This document shows, piece by piece, positions 32,739 through 44,031 of a DNA stretch of 64,000 nt. This stretch comes from Pyronema omphalodes. Its lineage: Eukaryota; Ascomycota; Pezizomycetes; Pezizales; Pyronemataceae. Below the pieces are notes generated by a model, which was not told where the DNA came from, ran no database searches, and worked only from the letters and a program-made list of their open reading frames with translations. The stretch covers positions 620,001 through 684,000 of the forward strand of contig JAJJXM010000029.1 of assembly GCA_024516155.1 (NCBI GenBank). Direction: 5' to 3'. The position numbers were made by a program, and so were the translations under genes. The first letter of the stretch is position 1; each line of letters starts with the position of its first letter.

Positions 32739-32970
32739 ATTCGAGTTCCAGGCCGAGAAAACGAGTCGCTTTTCCGAGATCTGTCATTTTGAAGCGAGCA
32801 CTGAGGGACTTCTTGATGTTGTCGCCTATCCTCTGTTTTGTCAGATTGAAGATCAAGATGTCATCGACATATAAGAGGAGAAATGCGTCCTTCATGAGGT
32901 AGAGGTTGGAGTCGGCGTGTGCCTGTCGGAAACCTTGCTTCATGAGGAAGTCATCAATCTGGGCCCAACC
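32739..32970 (-). pseudogene. Copia RT fragment with YVDD catalytic box
   Basis: The minus frame reads GWAQIDDFLMKQGFRQAHAD, then LLLYVDDILIFNLTKQ and FKMTDLGKATRFLGLELEYL. YVDD is the RT active-site motif of Ty1/copia. The fragment is bounded by E8 on the left and E9 on the right. The preceding RT part (the GLKQAPR-type motif and everything N-terminal) is absent from the window, so the reverse transcriptase cannot be made. Confidence 0.88.
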
Positions 32971-33168
32971 ACACCACACGGCAACGGCGACCCCCCCCCC
33001 TGCATTCTCAACAACGAGCACCGAAACCCCCGGTTTTCTCATCGGATTCGGATTCGCAGCACTCTATTACGTTATTCTCTGAATTTTCAGGGAATTCTAC
33101 GTTGTTTTTGTTGACTTTTGTCGCAAAATCAGAGTTTTCACGAGTTTTGGCTTACCCCACCTCACGAA

Positions 33169-34623
33169 ATGTCGCCAAAACAACGACAGAACAACGCCCA
33201 ACGATCGAAACGGTCCGGAAACGCGTATAATGTTCTAGCCGACCTTCCTCATGATGGATCTAATCCTACTTTCGATGGAAGAGATGGAAAAGTTGATGAA
33301 GTTGATGGAAACTTCGCCGGAAAACCCTTCCAGAGCGTGGTCTTGGCAGGATCACCGGTTCCTTCGGCTTCAAGACAGCAGCAACAGGCGACAACTGAAC
33401 ACAGCCGGTTCAGAACCTACCGTCGCTTCTTCGTATCTGCAATTAACGAGGCAGTTGCAGTTGATGACGACTATGCCACCCTAGATCAACTGTTCATAGA
33501 CAACTACGCCGAACTCACTGGAGCCAACTTCCTGGGGATACAACAGATCCACCGGGACACACAGCGACGCTTCAATACCCTCGATGACACCATACGCAAC
33601 AACAGCGATGAGATGCGCCACAGATTCGACGTCATGATGTCGAAATTCAGCATTCTGCTGGACGAAAACACGAAGCTGCGCGCAGCATACAACTCTACAC
33701 AGAAAGAAACAGCAGCTCTCAAGGCTGCTGTGGACGCCCTGACGAAGAAAATCGACGAACAGCAACAAGTCATTTCGGCGCCCCCCTCACCGAACCTTAC
33801 GGCCTCTTCCTCAGCGATGGAAGAGATGACTATGCAACTGTCCGTCGTCCAACATGACATTCAGGATGTCCTGGACGCTGTTCGCAACCCTCCTGGCAAG
33901 AGAAAGCGAAGGGGAAGTGACCAGAACACCGAACCCACCTCACCGACAAACAGAAGACCAGTGAACCACAAACCGAGAGCGGCATCACCGGTGCGAAGCC
34001 TGATGCACTCGAAACATGCGACTACCGCCGCCCAGGACAAGCTTGATGCCCTCAAGCCTATGTCCCCCCTACCCCTCCTCGCAATCACGTCAACCGATGC
34101 GACACCGGAACCTCACCCTGACAGTTCATCTGCTCAGGACACACCTCTACCCGACGCCCCAAGCACTGCCCCTGCTGAGACGAACGGATGGAAGACTGTG
34201 GAGGCGAAGGCTACACAGAGGAAGAAGCAGAAAGCGAAGGAGACGACACCTACGGCAGCGCCACCCAGCAAGACCCCTACAACAAAGAATGGTGGCTGGG
34301 GAAAGAATACCCACCAACCCAGAACGACAACCTCCTCTGCAAAGAAGACTTGGGCAGAAGTAGTCAAGAGCGGAGGCATCAACGTCCAGATTGTGCTTGG
34401 GAATGGCAATCTTGGACTAACAACACCACCGACAAGAAGGGGAGAGAGGCGAGGGGGAGCAGCAAGAAGGCTGAGGAAGAAGGAAGGAGAAGGGGAGAGA
34501 GGGGAGGAGAAGAGGGGCAGGGCGGGCCCGGGTGTCTCGAAGGGCAAAGAGTCAGGAGACACCGGCGGAGGAGGGGAGAGAGGAGAGGAGAGTGGGGGCA
34601 CGGGTGGCCCGGCGGCTGTTTAA
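33169..34623 (+). CDS. E9 ORF1-only protein, 484 aa, intact
   Basis: Uninterrupted from the family ATG to TAA. N-terminus 1-68 is canonical; the variable segment reads YRRFFVSAINEAVAVDDDYA; coiled coil about 130-200 with STQKETAALKAAV; NLS-like GKRKRRGSDQ; C-terminal KTWAEVVKSGG followed by the purine-coded tail. No enzymatic motif is present. The leader upstream is complete, with hairpins CTGAA-TT-TTCAG and TTTTG-TCG-CAAAA. The 3' UTR is split by B2, so the RNA would end abnormally although the protein frame is whole. Confidence 0.78.
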   Translation: MSPKQRQNNAQRSKRSGNAYNVLADLPHDGSNPTFDGRDGKVDEVDGNFAGKPFQSVVLAGSPVPSASRQQQQATTEHSRFRTYRRFFVSAINEAVAVDDDYATLDQLFIDNYAELTGANFLGIQQIHRDTQRRFNTLDDTIRNNSDEMRHRFDVMMSKFSILLDENTKLRAAYNSTQKETAALKAAVDALTKKIDEQQQVISAPPSPNLTASSSAMEEMTMQLSVVQHDIQDVLDAVRNPPGKRKRRGSDQNTEPTSPTNRRPVNHKPRAASPVRSLMHSKHATTAAQDKLDALKPMSPLPLLAITSTDATPEPHPDSSSAQDTPLPDAPSTAPAETNGWKTVEAKATQRKKQKAKETTPTAAPPSKTPTTKNGGWGKNTHQPRTTTSSAKKTWAEVVKSGGINVQIVLGNGNLGLTTPPTRRGERRGGAARRLRKKEGEGERGEEKRGRAGPGVSKGKESGDTGGGGERGEESGGTGGPAAV

Positions 34624-34850
34624 CTTTGCTTTGGTTTTGTTTTTGCTTTGTGGAGGAAATAAAGGCGGAAAAATGGCTAAACATGGGAAGGGGAAGGGAG
34701 CAGGAAAGGGAGGAGCCCGGCGAGGCGGCCTCTGTGCAAGCAGGGCACTTGGAACATCAGACGCGCTTGGACAAGAAACCCCCGTAGTAACAGTGGGGAC
34801 AGACCCCACAACCACAACGATCAAGAGGAGGAGACTGGTAGAGGTGGAGA

Positions 34851-34869
34851 CTTGGTTTTTGCTATTACA
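34851..34869. repeat. TSD of LINE-B B2 (CTTGGTTTTTGCTATTACA), second copy 41754-41772
   Basis: Nineteen bases with one mismatch (A versus T at position 14) flank B2. The repeat belongs to the E9 3' UTR. Confidence 0.9.
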
Positions 34870-35299
34870 CCACACAGCAACCGCTGACCCCCCCCTGCAT
34901 TTGCGACAACAACAACAATTTCCCCGATTTTCGAATGGGCAATCGATTTCTTACCTCGGAATTACCCCGAATCTCGATTTTCAGAACCCAGCTACCGTTT
35001 ACCGTTGAGATTCAGCGGAAAAACGCGATTCTGGGACCTCCGGGCCGGATTCCGGGCACTTTCATCAACGCCGCTCCACCACCCGCCCCCCAATCATCAA
35101 ACCGACCTTATTTTGGGTTTCGGCATACCGAAATCCCCCCCCCCCCAAATTCCCCCCCCCACCAGCAGCACTGGTTGTGGTGATACCCCAAATTTCCCCC
35201 CCTCCGGACCCCTTTCCTCGCGAGAAATTTTCGTGCTCGCTTAGCAAGAGCCTCCTCACGTGACTCTTCGCCATCGCTTACCGTACCACCGGTTAAGCG

Positions 35300-37009
35300 A
35301 TGGACGCTAACGCACCCATCCCCGCCACGCCCTCGCGTATGCAGGTACCCGAGCATATTTTTAGCCCCGACGAGCTTTCCCGAATCAACGCCCCGCACGC
35401 TGGCTCCTCCGCCATCGCGACCTCTAAGAAATCAACGACCGTCTCCGGAAAAGTCACCAAACCCCCCACCAAAAAATCCGCCTCTAGACGTGACCTCGAC
35501 CTCCTCCGCAAAAATGTCACCCGACCGAAAACAGACACCCACGCGAACCTCGATGGGACCCCCGTCGAAACAATGCCGACCGCCATGGACACTGACAGTT
35601 GCCCCGACACCGACTCCGAATCCGACTCTGACCTAAACCTCAACGACAGCCAGCACGCAATAACTGCTTCCGACGTCAACCCCGACCCCCAGCCTCAGCC
35701 CGACAACAACCTCCTCTCAGCCATCGCCACTATGATTTCGAAAAACACCAACGACGCGCTCCGACCTATTGTCCATTCCATCGACACCATCAACAAAAGA
35801 CTCGACAAAATCACAAAACCCAGACCGCCCGCTCCGACACAGCCCCAACGTCAACCCCACCCCGAACAAACGACCACCGCCAACTCACCCCCCGACGACG
35901 TCCAATACTGGAAAGAACGATGCCGACTCCTGGAAAACGCCCTTCGCCACCACAACATCGCCATACCGACCTCCACCACTACTCGCCGCCACAACCCCCC
36001 CACGACCACTCACCAGCCGTGGACCTCCGGCACAACCGTCGCTGACCTCTCCTTCCCCGCCCACGCCCCCAAAAGCAACCCCCCCGCAAAACCGCACCCC
36101 CGACGCCAACGCACCCGCCCCCAGTCCATCATGATACCCCTCCCACACCCTGCGGAAATCGACGTCAATACCAAAGCCCAACTGGGAAGGGCGATCAACG
36201 CCGCACTCACCCAGACACAGGCGCCGCCTCACATGGCTGTCGCCACGATCAGACACGCCTCATCAGGAAACCTCATCGTGACCATGACAGACGGCACCAC
36301 TGAATCCGAGCTGACCGAGAACCTAGGGACCATACACACAGCGACGCGACAGGTCAACACCTCCATCGCCGCACCCCGCCTGAACGAACGGTGGTATAAG
36401 CTCGCAGTTCATGGAATCCCCACGAGCCAATACCCCGACTCCCCCGACGGAATGCGCTCCCTCCAGGAGGAGATCGAACGCAGCAACGGATCTGTCACCC
36501 TGGCGCAACCCCCCCGATATATGACGACCGCGGAGAAGCGTGTGGGCAAGGAAGCGTCCAGTGTGGTTATTGCGGTACGTACCGCCGAAGAGCTCGCACT
36601 CCTGAAGCGCAAACGAGTCATGGTACTCTTCGAGCCCCGAAGAGTCACCGAGTACCACTCTGCCCGACGGACCGACCAGTGTCGGCGCTGCTTGCTCTTT
36701 GGCCACCACTACACCAACTGCACTGGACCGCAAGGCCCCACCTGCGGCATCTGCGGCCAGAACCACCCCACGGACGACCACGCCTGCAACGACTGCCCCC
36801 AAAGCAAAGGTAAGCGTTGTGAGCACACTAGGTACCATTGCAAAAACTGCGCGGACGCCAACCTCCCCGACCTCGACCACCCAGGCTTCAGCAAGCAATG
36901 CCCCGTACGCATCCGCATATTCAAAGAAGCCTGGACAGCGTCACAAAACCACGCCGCCGCCCCACCCAACCCAGCCGACAGAGACACTGAGATGAACGCC
37001 CATGTCTAG
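35300..37009 (+). CDS. LINE-B B2 ORF1, zinc-knuckle RNA-binding protein (intact)
   Basis: 569 aa, same layout as B1 ORF1: disordered N-terminal half, helix WKERCRLLENALRHHNIAIP, folded block with LNERWYKLAVHGIPTSQYP, then knuckles CRRCLLFGHHYTNC, CGICGQNHPTDDHAC and CKNC...H...C. A local difference from B1 sits at the end of the Pro-rich linker (RPQSIMIPLPHPAEIDV versus RPQEILLPCPNPAEIDV). The TAG at 37007-37009 overlaps the ORF2 ATG by eight bases. No defect is visible. Confidence 0.9.
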   Translation: MDANAPIPATPSRMQVPEHIFSPDELSRINAPHAGSSAIATSKKSTTVSGKVTKPPTKKSASRRDLDLLRKNVTRPKTDTHANLDGTPVETMPTAMDTDSCPDTDSESDSDLNLNDSQHAITASDVNPDPQPQPDNNLLSAIATMISKNTNDALRPIVHSIDTINKRLDKITKPRPPAPTQPQRQPHPEQTTTANSPPDDVQYWKERCRLLENALRHHNIAIPTSTTTRRHNPPTTTHQPWTSGTTVADLSFPAHAPKSNPPAKPHPRRQRTRPQSIMIPLPHPAEIDVNTKAQLGRAINAALTQTQAPPHMAVATIRHASSGNLIVTMTDGTTESELTENLGTIHTATRQVNTSIAAPRLNERWYKLAVHGIPTSQYPDSPDGMRSLQEEIERSNGSVTLAQPPRYMTTAEKRVGKEASSVVIAVRTAEELALLKRKRVMVLFEPRRVTEYHSARRTDQCRRCLLFGHHYTNCTGPQGPTCGICGQNHPTDDHACNDCPQSKGKRCEHTRYHCKNCADANLPDLDHPGFSKQCPVRIRIFKEAWTASQNHAAAPPNPADRDTEMNAHV

Positions 37010-40000
37010 CTACAACAGACTGGCAGCAACCATACGGATCGTCTCCCACAACGTGAACCGACAACGAACAGCACTCGATGCGCTGCTGAATAGCGCACAC
37101 AACACAGCCGACATAATCCTAATACAAGAAATTCACATTACCGACATAACATACGCCACCACACACCCATCGTTCACACTGGTCTTGCCACCGCGTGGCG
37201 ACAGAACCACCAACAGAACAGCCGCCTATGTGACCAGGACAAACCCATACCTCAGGGTTTCTCAGCGCACCGATATATGCGCGGATCCTGACCTCCAGGT
37301 CCTCGAGGTAGGCACCGACTTAATTCCTTCTTTCTTTCTTCTTAATATGTACAACGAAAAACACCCCGAAAGCAATATTTATACCATCCCGAGAGCCCTC
37401 ACCCCCCTCCCCCTCCCCCGCAGGTGCATCATCACAGGTGACCTCAACGCTCACCATGCCCTGTGGAACTCCTCCACACGTTCCCCCACCCGCGCCACCG
37501 AAATAGTTGACCTCATCGAACAACGAGACTGGACCCTCGTGTCCGTCCCTGACTTTCCCACCTACTACTACAACCAAGGCCGCAGTTCTTCCGTCCTCGA
37601 CCTGACCCTAGCATCACCCCACATGGCAGAGGAAACAATCAACTGGGCAATTGACGACGACAACGCTACGGGATCTGACCATGAAGTCATACGTTTCGAA
37701 GTGCACACAACCCACCCAGACGCTGAAACAACCCCCCCAACAAACCGACTGAACTGGAAAAAGACGGATTGGGAGCTCTTCGCCGAAACCCTCCGTGCCT
37801 CCTGCTTAGCCCTCACACCATCATGGACACAATACCGCAACCACCCTACCACAGACAACCTCGATGCGTGGGCGGAGTCAATACGTGATGCCATCCTTAA
37901 TGCCGCGACTACGTCCACCCCCGTACTACAAGTGACCCCACAATCGAAGAGATGGTGGACCGCAGAAGTCACCGAGGCAAGGAAAAAGATGACCAAAGCA
38001 AGACGTAAGTGGAAACGCAAACGTGACGATAGATCCCACCTAAACTACAAACAACACCGAAACGAATACCACAGGACCATTCGAACGGCGAAAGATGCAA
38101 AGTGGAAGGAATATCTTTCCCAAGCCGAAGGACCCGATGTGTGGCAGGCGTTTAGGTACACCAACCCTCGGCGTGCTCAGCTAACACCAAACCTCCGCAC
38201 AATGATAAACGGCCAAGAAACAATCTGCAGCTCCTTCGACGCAAAGGTAGAGGCCTTCCAAAAGTTGTTTCCCCCGCCGCCGCCACCACCGCCTCCGTCC
38301 GTCCTCCCCCCGCGCCGCGAGTTGCAGTGGACAACCTTTACACCGACAGAGGTAGAAACAGCGATATTCTCCTCCTCGCCGAAGAAGGCGCCCGCACCCG
38401 ATGGGCTCACATTCGCCTGCCTGCGCCAAGCATACCTTGCCATCCCCGAACACATGAACAACCTCTACGCCACATTAGGGACGGTAGGCTACCATCCGCG
38501 ATGCTGGCGCCAGGCCACCACAGTCATTATCGCCAAACCTAACAAGCCGGATTACAGCAATCCAAAGGCATACCGTCCGATTGCGCTCCTAAACTGCCTT
38601 GGGAAGACCCTCGAAAAACTAATGGCCACTCGCCTAGGCACGATGGCAGACTCTCACGACTTACTACATAGAGACCAAATAGGTGGACGCCCGCAGAGAT
38701 CAGCAATTGACGCGGCGATGGCGCTGGTGCACGACGTTGAGATTGGGAAATCTCACGGAATGCTAACCTCTGCCCTCTTCCTCGATGTTCGTGGAGCGTT
38801 CGACAACGTCTCTGCTGACCGCCTCCAACAAACATTACGACAGCTTGGGTGCCCGCGACCAGTAGTATCGTGGTGCCAGTCTTTCCTCGCAGATCGCACG
38901 ATCGCTCTAGCGTTCGATGGGCGAACTGACACGCAACGCCCAGTGCAAACAGGCATCCCACAAGGTTCCCCTGCATCCCCCATACTTTTCTTATTATACC
39001 TCCGCCCATTATTCGACGAACTAGCGCAGGTACACCCGTACGCCTGGACACCTAGCTACATTGACGACGTAGCGATCATCGTCCAGGGACGCACCAGAAA
39101 AGCGAACGCCCGCGCACTTGAGAACATCACGACAACAGCCTTTCGGTGGGCCGACGCAAACGCCGTTGCATTTGACGATGCCAAGTCAGAGCTCCTGCAT
39201 TTCCACTGGGCACGCACCGATAGCATCACTGAGGAGGAAAAAGTTAAGTTACCAAACGGTACAGTTATCACACCGGGAACACAAGGAGGAGAGAAGGATG
39301 TTGTGCGGTGGATAGGCCTGTATTTAGATAGGAAACTTAACTTTAGAAAACATGTAGCTAGACGAGTAACCGCCGCGCAAAGAACTCTGAACGCACTGTG
39401 TAGGTTAGCACGGTACGAAACAGGTCTGTCCCCCGCTGCTACAAGACTAATCTACCAGGCGTGTGTCCAGTCGAGAGCAGACTACGGCGCAGAGATATGG
39501 TGGAACCAACAAAAAGACCTTGCCCGCACCCTCCAGAATCAACAGAACACCGCCCTCCGCAGGATTCTCAACGCTTTCACCTCTACTCCGATCCTGGCCC
39601 TCCACAATGAATCCGCACTCCCCCCCGTCACAATACGTCTTGACAACCGCCAGCGGAAATACGCCCTGCGCACCCTCACCTTACCCGCTTCGCACCCTAT
39701 CATCACACGCTGCCCCGTCTCGTTTCCCGCCCCGAGTATCGATGATGCCTCCATCAACCCGGACACCGAGTACGACCACCCGTGGCACGTCCCAGGACAA
39801 GCCCCGTCCCGCCTCCTGCACGTCATCAGCACCCTCTCCCCGTGGGTCCAACCAAACGCCGAAAACGAGGACACCTCCCAAAACATCCCCGACGACGACC
39901 TCGCCCCTACATTAACGATCGACATCTCCTCCTCCCCGAAGGCTGACGCTGCCGACGACCACCTCCTCCTCCTCCACGCCCTTCGCCAACGATCGGATAC

Positions 40001-40922
40001 TATCCTACTGTACACGGACGGCTCTCAACTTGACGGCATAACAGGCGCAGGATACACCATCCCCCACGGGCTGCCACGACCTGTCAACTCCATAGTGCCC
40101 ATGGGCGACAGAACAGAAGTCTTCGACGCGGAAGTTATGGCCATCCACGAAGGACTCCGGACATGCCTGACACATATTCGACGCAACGACCTATACGACA
40201 AACACATCCACGTTTTTACCGACAACCAAGCCGCGATACGTCGAGCCTCTCACCTCCGTCGAGGCCCCGGCCAGGAGCTCGCCTGGGCCATCCACAACAC
40301 CGCTCACGACCTTCACACTTACGGTACCTCAATTACCATCCACTGGGTCCCAGGACACACTAGCGTCCCCGGAAACGAAGCCGCCGACGAACTGGCCCGA
40401 CAGGCGACAACAGTACCGCCACGCCGACAAATACCGATATCCCTCACTTGGCTGCGCCGCCGCGCTCGAGAGAGGTACACCGAAGACTGGGCTACCTGGT
40501 TCACCTCTTTCCCCCGACCGCGCACGTACGCCGCCACACACCGCCGCAAAATGGACACTGCGTACACCGAAAACCCCCGCTGGATATCAACTGCAATCCT
40601 GGGTCTTCGCACCGGCCACGGGTACTTCCTCAACTGCTTGGCCCACCCTCCATCCGACGCATACCCCTCCCGCAGCTGCAGCTGCCCAATCCATCCACCG
40701 CAGACGCCTCGACACCTCCTCCTGAGCTGACCCGACTTCCAGGCCGCTCGCTCCACACTCAGGAAGGACCTCAAACTCAGACAACACTCCCGGATCAACC
40801 TAAACACCATTCTGGACACCCCCTCCGGCACCAAGGCTCTTTCCACCTTTATCTCTGCAACCAAGGTTGCTACCTCGACCTGGGCACACTCCCGGCTAGA
40901 GAAGCCTCGCAGAAGGGGATAG
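37002..40922 (+). pseudogene. LINE-B B2 ORF2 (APE, RT, RNase H), one late nonsense codon
   Basis: 1306 codons to TAG 40920-40922. The only defect is TGA at 40728-40730 (codon 1243), a C-to-A change that removes the last cysteine of the CSCPIHPPQTPRHLLLSCP knuckle and the final 64 residues. APE (1-232), RT (YIDD at 685) and RNase H (1003-1130) are complete, so the truncated product might keep enzyme activity. Family knowledge suggests the C-terminal knuckle helps RNA binding, so the effect is uncertain. Compared with B1, APE codon 127 is intact. KKAPAPDG replaces KKAPGPDG, also seen in B3. Confidence 0.92.
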
Positions 40923-41693
40923 ACCCCTACCGCTGACTACACTGACCACAGTACCTTAGGAACTTTCGCGCGCGCTGATTTTGCAGTGCTTTCTTACTTA
41001 GGATTTCTGTTTTGTAAAAAAAAAAAAAAAAAGGGACAAGCAAAAAGGGGAAGGTAGAAGAGGGATAGGCGGAGAGAAAGGGAACGGGCACGCGGTGACG
41101 GGATCGAGCTGGGGTCGTTGCTTGGGTCTGCTTGGGGTTCGGGTGTTTTGAGTTTTCTTTTCTTTGTCTTTCAGTTGTTTCTCTTACGGGTTGGAGTTGT
41201 TTTATGGTACGGCGGGTGAGAAGGGAACGGATGGTGGAATGGTGCACGGGAAGGGAGATGACGGGGACGGCAGGCGAGAGAGGGCAGACGAGTTTCTTTT
41301 GTACTTTCCTTTGTTTGGGTGCGACAATGTTTTTCTTATGTTCGAAGGGCGGGAGGAGTGCGAGGCGTTGCGAAAGGAGAGAGAGGGGCGCGGGGAAGGG
41401 GCAGAGGAGGACGACGGGAGTTTTCTTTTTCTTTTGTACGGGGAGGAAACAAAGGCGGTAAAATGGCTAAACATGGGACGGGGAAGGGAGGAGGAAAGGG
41501 AGGAGCCCGGCGAGGCGGCCTCTGTGCAAGCAGGGCACTTGGAACATCAGACGCGCTTGGACAAGAAACCCCCGTAGTAACAGTGGGGACAGACCCCACA
41601 ACCACAACGATCAAGAGGAGGAGACTGGTAGAGGTGGAGACTGGGTTTTTGCTTTTACATTTCTTTCTTCTTCTCTTTTGTATTTATCTGTCC

Positions 41694-41722
41694 CTTGTCA
41701 TAACCTTCGGGTTGCAAACAAG
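41694..41722 (+). other. K-type 3'-terminal RNA hairpin of LINE-B (representative)
   Basis: Outer stem CTTGT/ACAAG, inner stem AACC/GGTT, loop TTCG, bulges CAT and GCAA. The same structure is at 12451-12479, 16634-16662, 25671-25699, 43630-43658 (plus) and 30758-30786, 45011-45039, 52367-52395 (minus). E12 (61404-61432) has loop TTTG. Confidence 0.75.
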
Positions 41723-41815
41723 TAATGAGAGAACAAACAAACAAACAAACAAACTTGGTTTTTGCTTTTACATTTCTTTCTTCTTCTCTTTTGTATTTAT
41801 CTGTCCCTTGTCATA

Positions 41816-43682
41816 GGGAATTCTACGATGTTTTTGTTGACTTTTGTCGCAAAATCAGAGTTTTCACGAGTTTTGGCTTACCCCACCTCACGAAATGTCG
41901 CCAAAACAACGACAGAACAACGCCCAACGATCGAAACGGTCCGGAAACGCGTATAATGTTCTAGCCGACCTTCCTCATGATGGATCTAATCCTACTTTCG
42001 ATGGAAGAGATGGAAAAGTTGATGAAGTTGATGGAAACTTCGCTGGAAAACCCTTCCAGAGCGTGGTCTTGGCAGGATCACCAGTTCCTTCGGCTTCAAC
42101 ACACCAGCAACAAGCGACAACTGACCAAAGCCGGTTCAGTACATACCGTCGCAATATTGTATCTGCCATTAATCAGGCAGCCCTGGTTGATGACAACTAT
42201 GCCTCCCTTGAGCAACTGTTTTATGACAGCTACCCCGAAGTCACTGGAGCCAGCTTCCTGGGGATACAACAGATCCATCAGGACACACAGTGACGCTTCA
42301 ATACCCTCGATGAATCCATACGCAACAACAGCGATGCGATACACAGCAGATTCGACGTCATGATGACCAAATTCAACGATCTGCTCGGCGAAAAGAACGA
42401 AGCTGCGCGCAGCATACGACTCTACACAGGCAGAAACAGCAGCTCTCAAGGCTGCTGTGGACGCCCTGACGAAGAAAATCGACGAATAGCAACAAGTCAT
42501 TTCGGCGCCCCCCTCACCGAACCTCACGGCCTCTTCCTCAGCGAGGGAAGAGATGACTATGCAGCTGTCCGTCGTCCAACATGACATTCAGGATGTCCTA
42601 GACGCTGTTCGCAACCCTCCTGGCAAGAGAAAGCGAAGGGGAAGCGACCAGAACACCGAACCCACCTCACCGACAAACAGAAGACCAGTGAACCACAAAC
42701 CGAGAGCGGCATCACCGGTGCGAAGCCTGATGCACTCGAAACATGCGACTACCGCCGCCCAGGACAAGCTTGATGCCCTCAAGCCTATGTCCCCCCTACC
42801 TCTCCTCGCGATCACGTCGACCGAAGCGACACTGGAACCTCACCCTAACAGTCCATCTGCTCAGGACACACCTCTACCCGACGCCCCAAGCACTGCCCCT
42901 GCTGAGACCGACGGATGGAAGACTGTGGAGGCAAAGGCTACACAGAGGAAGAAGCAGAAAGCGAAGGAGACAACACCCAAGGCAGCGACACCCAGCAAGA
43001 CCCCTACAACAAAGAATGGTGGCCGGGGAAAGAATACCCACCAACCCAGAACGACAACCTCCTCTGCAAAGAAGACTTGGGCAGAAGTCGTCAAGAGCGG
43101 AGGCATCAACGTCCAGATTGTGCTTGGGAATGGCAATCTTGGACTGACAACACCACCGACAAGAAGGGGAGAGAGGCGAGGGGGAGCAGCGAGGAGGCTG
43201 AGGAAGAAGGAAGGAGAAGGGGAGAGAGGGGAGGAGAAGAGGGGCAGGGCAGGCCCGGGCGTCTCAAAGGGCAAAGAGTCAGGACACACCGGCGGAGGAG
43301 GTGAGAGAGGAGAGGAGAGTGGGGGCGCGGGTGGCCCGGCGGCCGTTTAACTTTGCTTTGGTTTTGTTTTTGCTTTGTGGAGGAAATAAAGGAGGGAAAA
43401 TGGTTAAAAATGGGAGGGGAAGGGAGGAGGAAAGGGAGGAGCCCGGCGAGGCGGCCTCTGTGCAAGCAGGGCACTTGGAACATCAGACGCGCTTGGACAA
43501 GAAACCCCCGTAGTAACAGTGGGGACAGACCCCACAACCACAACGATCAAGAGGAGGAGACTGGTAGAGGTGGAGACTGGGTTTTTGCTTTTACATTTCT
43601 TTCTTCTTCTCTTTTGTATTTATCTGTCCCTTGTCATAACCTTCGGGTTGCAAACAAGTAATGAGAGAACAAACAAACAAAC
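41816..43682 (+). mobile_element. E10: ORF1-only element, 5'-truncated in leader, K-type 3' end
   Basis: Starts at GGGAATTCTACGATG in the leader, fused to the broken E9 3' UTR, and ends in the hairpin and (AAAC)n tail. No TSD on either side. Confidence 0.85.
41895..43350 (+). pseudogene. E10 ORF1-only protein gene, several inactivating changes
   Basis: The ATG at 41895 is normal. TGA at 42291-42293 replaces the first Arg of TQRRFNT. A +1 shift lies near 42391-42400 (GGCGAAAAGAACGAAG against GGCGAAAACACGAAG in others). TAG at 42486-42488 replaces Gln in DEQQQ, and the Met of SAMEEM is AGG. Downstream, the original frame is open from MTMQLSVVQHD (42553) to the end at 43350. The variable segment is nearly that of E2 (RRNIVSAINQAALVDDNY). 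It is the most decayed E copy in the window. Confidence 0.85.
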
Positions 43683-44031
43683 GAATGTCTGAGCAGTAGA
43701 GAAGGAAATTTGAGAAACAAAGGAATGAGTAGACAGGGATTCCGTGGCAGAATCTCGTGAGGAGATGCACAGCGGAGTGTTAATCGGATAAAATTATCAG
43801 GATAAGTATCCTTGAACTGATGATAATCAGTGTGTGGCATATTCGCCTAGCAAGAGTAGTCCGGACAGCATGGAGGCTGATCGGGACAGTGACATTCAAG
43901 ACAGAATTGTCAATGTATAGTTAGAGTGAGGCAGCATGAAGGCTGATCCGACTCGAAGATAACGTGATAGAGACTATACCGTGTGGCCGTGAAAAGGTCC
44001 TACAGCGGTGACATGGAAAAGGTTGGGGTGG
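43683..44031. other. Unassigned 349-bp stretch between E10 and copia integrase
   Basis: No convincing frame. It contains an imperfect direct repeat (CAGCATGGAGGCTGATCGGG and CAGCATGAAGGCTGATCCGA, about 60 bases apart). By position it should be the copia integrase-RT linker, but I see no copia RT motif in any minus frame. Confidence 0.5.

Larger units (their letters stand above)
34870..41753 (+). mobile_element. LINE-B copy B2, full length, 6.9 kb
   Basis: Complete from CCACACAGCAACCGC to the (AAAC)n tail. ORF1 intact, ORF2 with one late nonsense codon, hairpin 41694-41722. It is the innermost layer of the nest C2 > copia > E9 > B2, hence the youngest. Confidence 0.95.
32971..41815 (+). mobile_element. 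E9: ORF1-only element with LINE-B B2 inserted in its 3' UTR
   Basis: The family 5' terminus starts near 32971. The body runs to 34869, where B2 is inserted with a 19-base TSD. The remaining 3' UTR resumes at 41754 and stops at 41815 (CTTGTCATA), just inside the terminal hairpin, where E10 begins. The loss of the hairpin and tail indicates deletion or recombination with E10. Confidence 0.88.
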
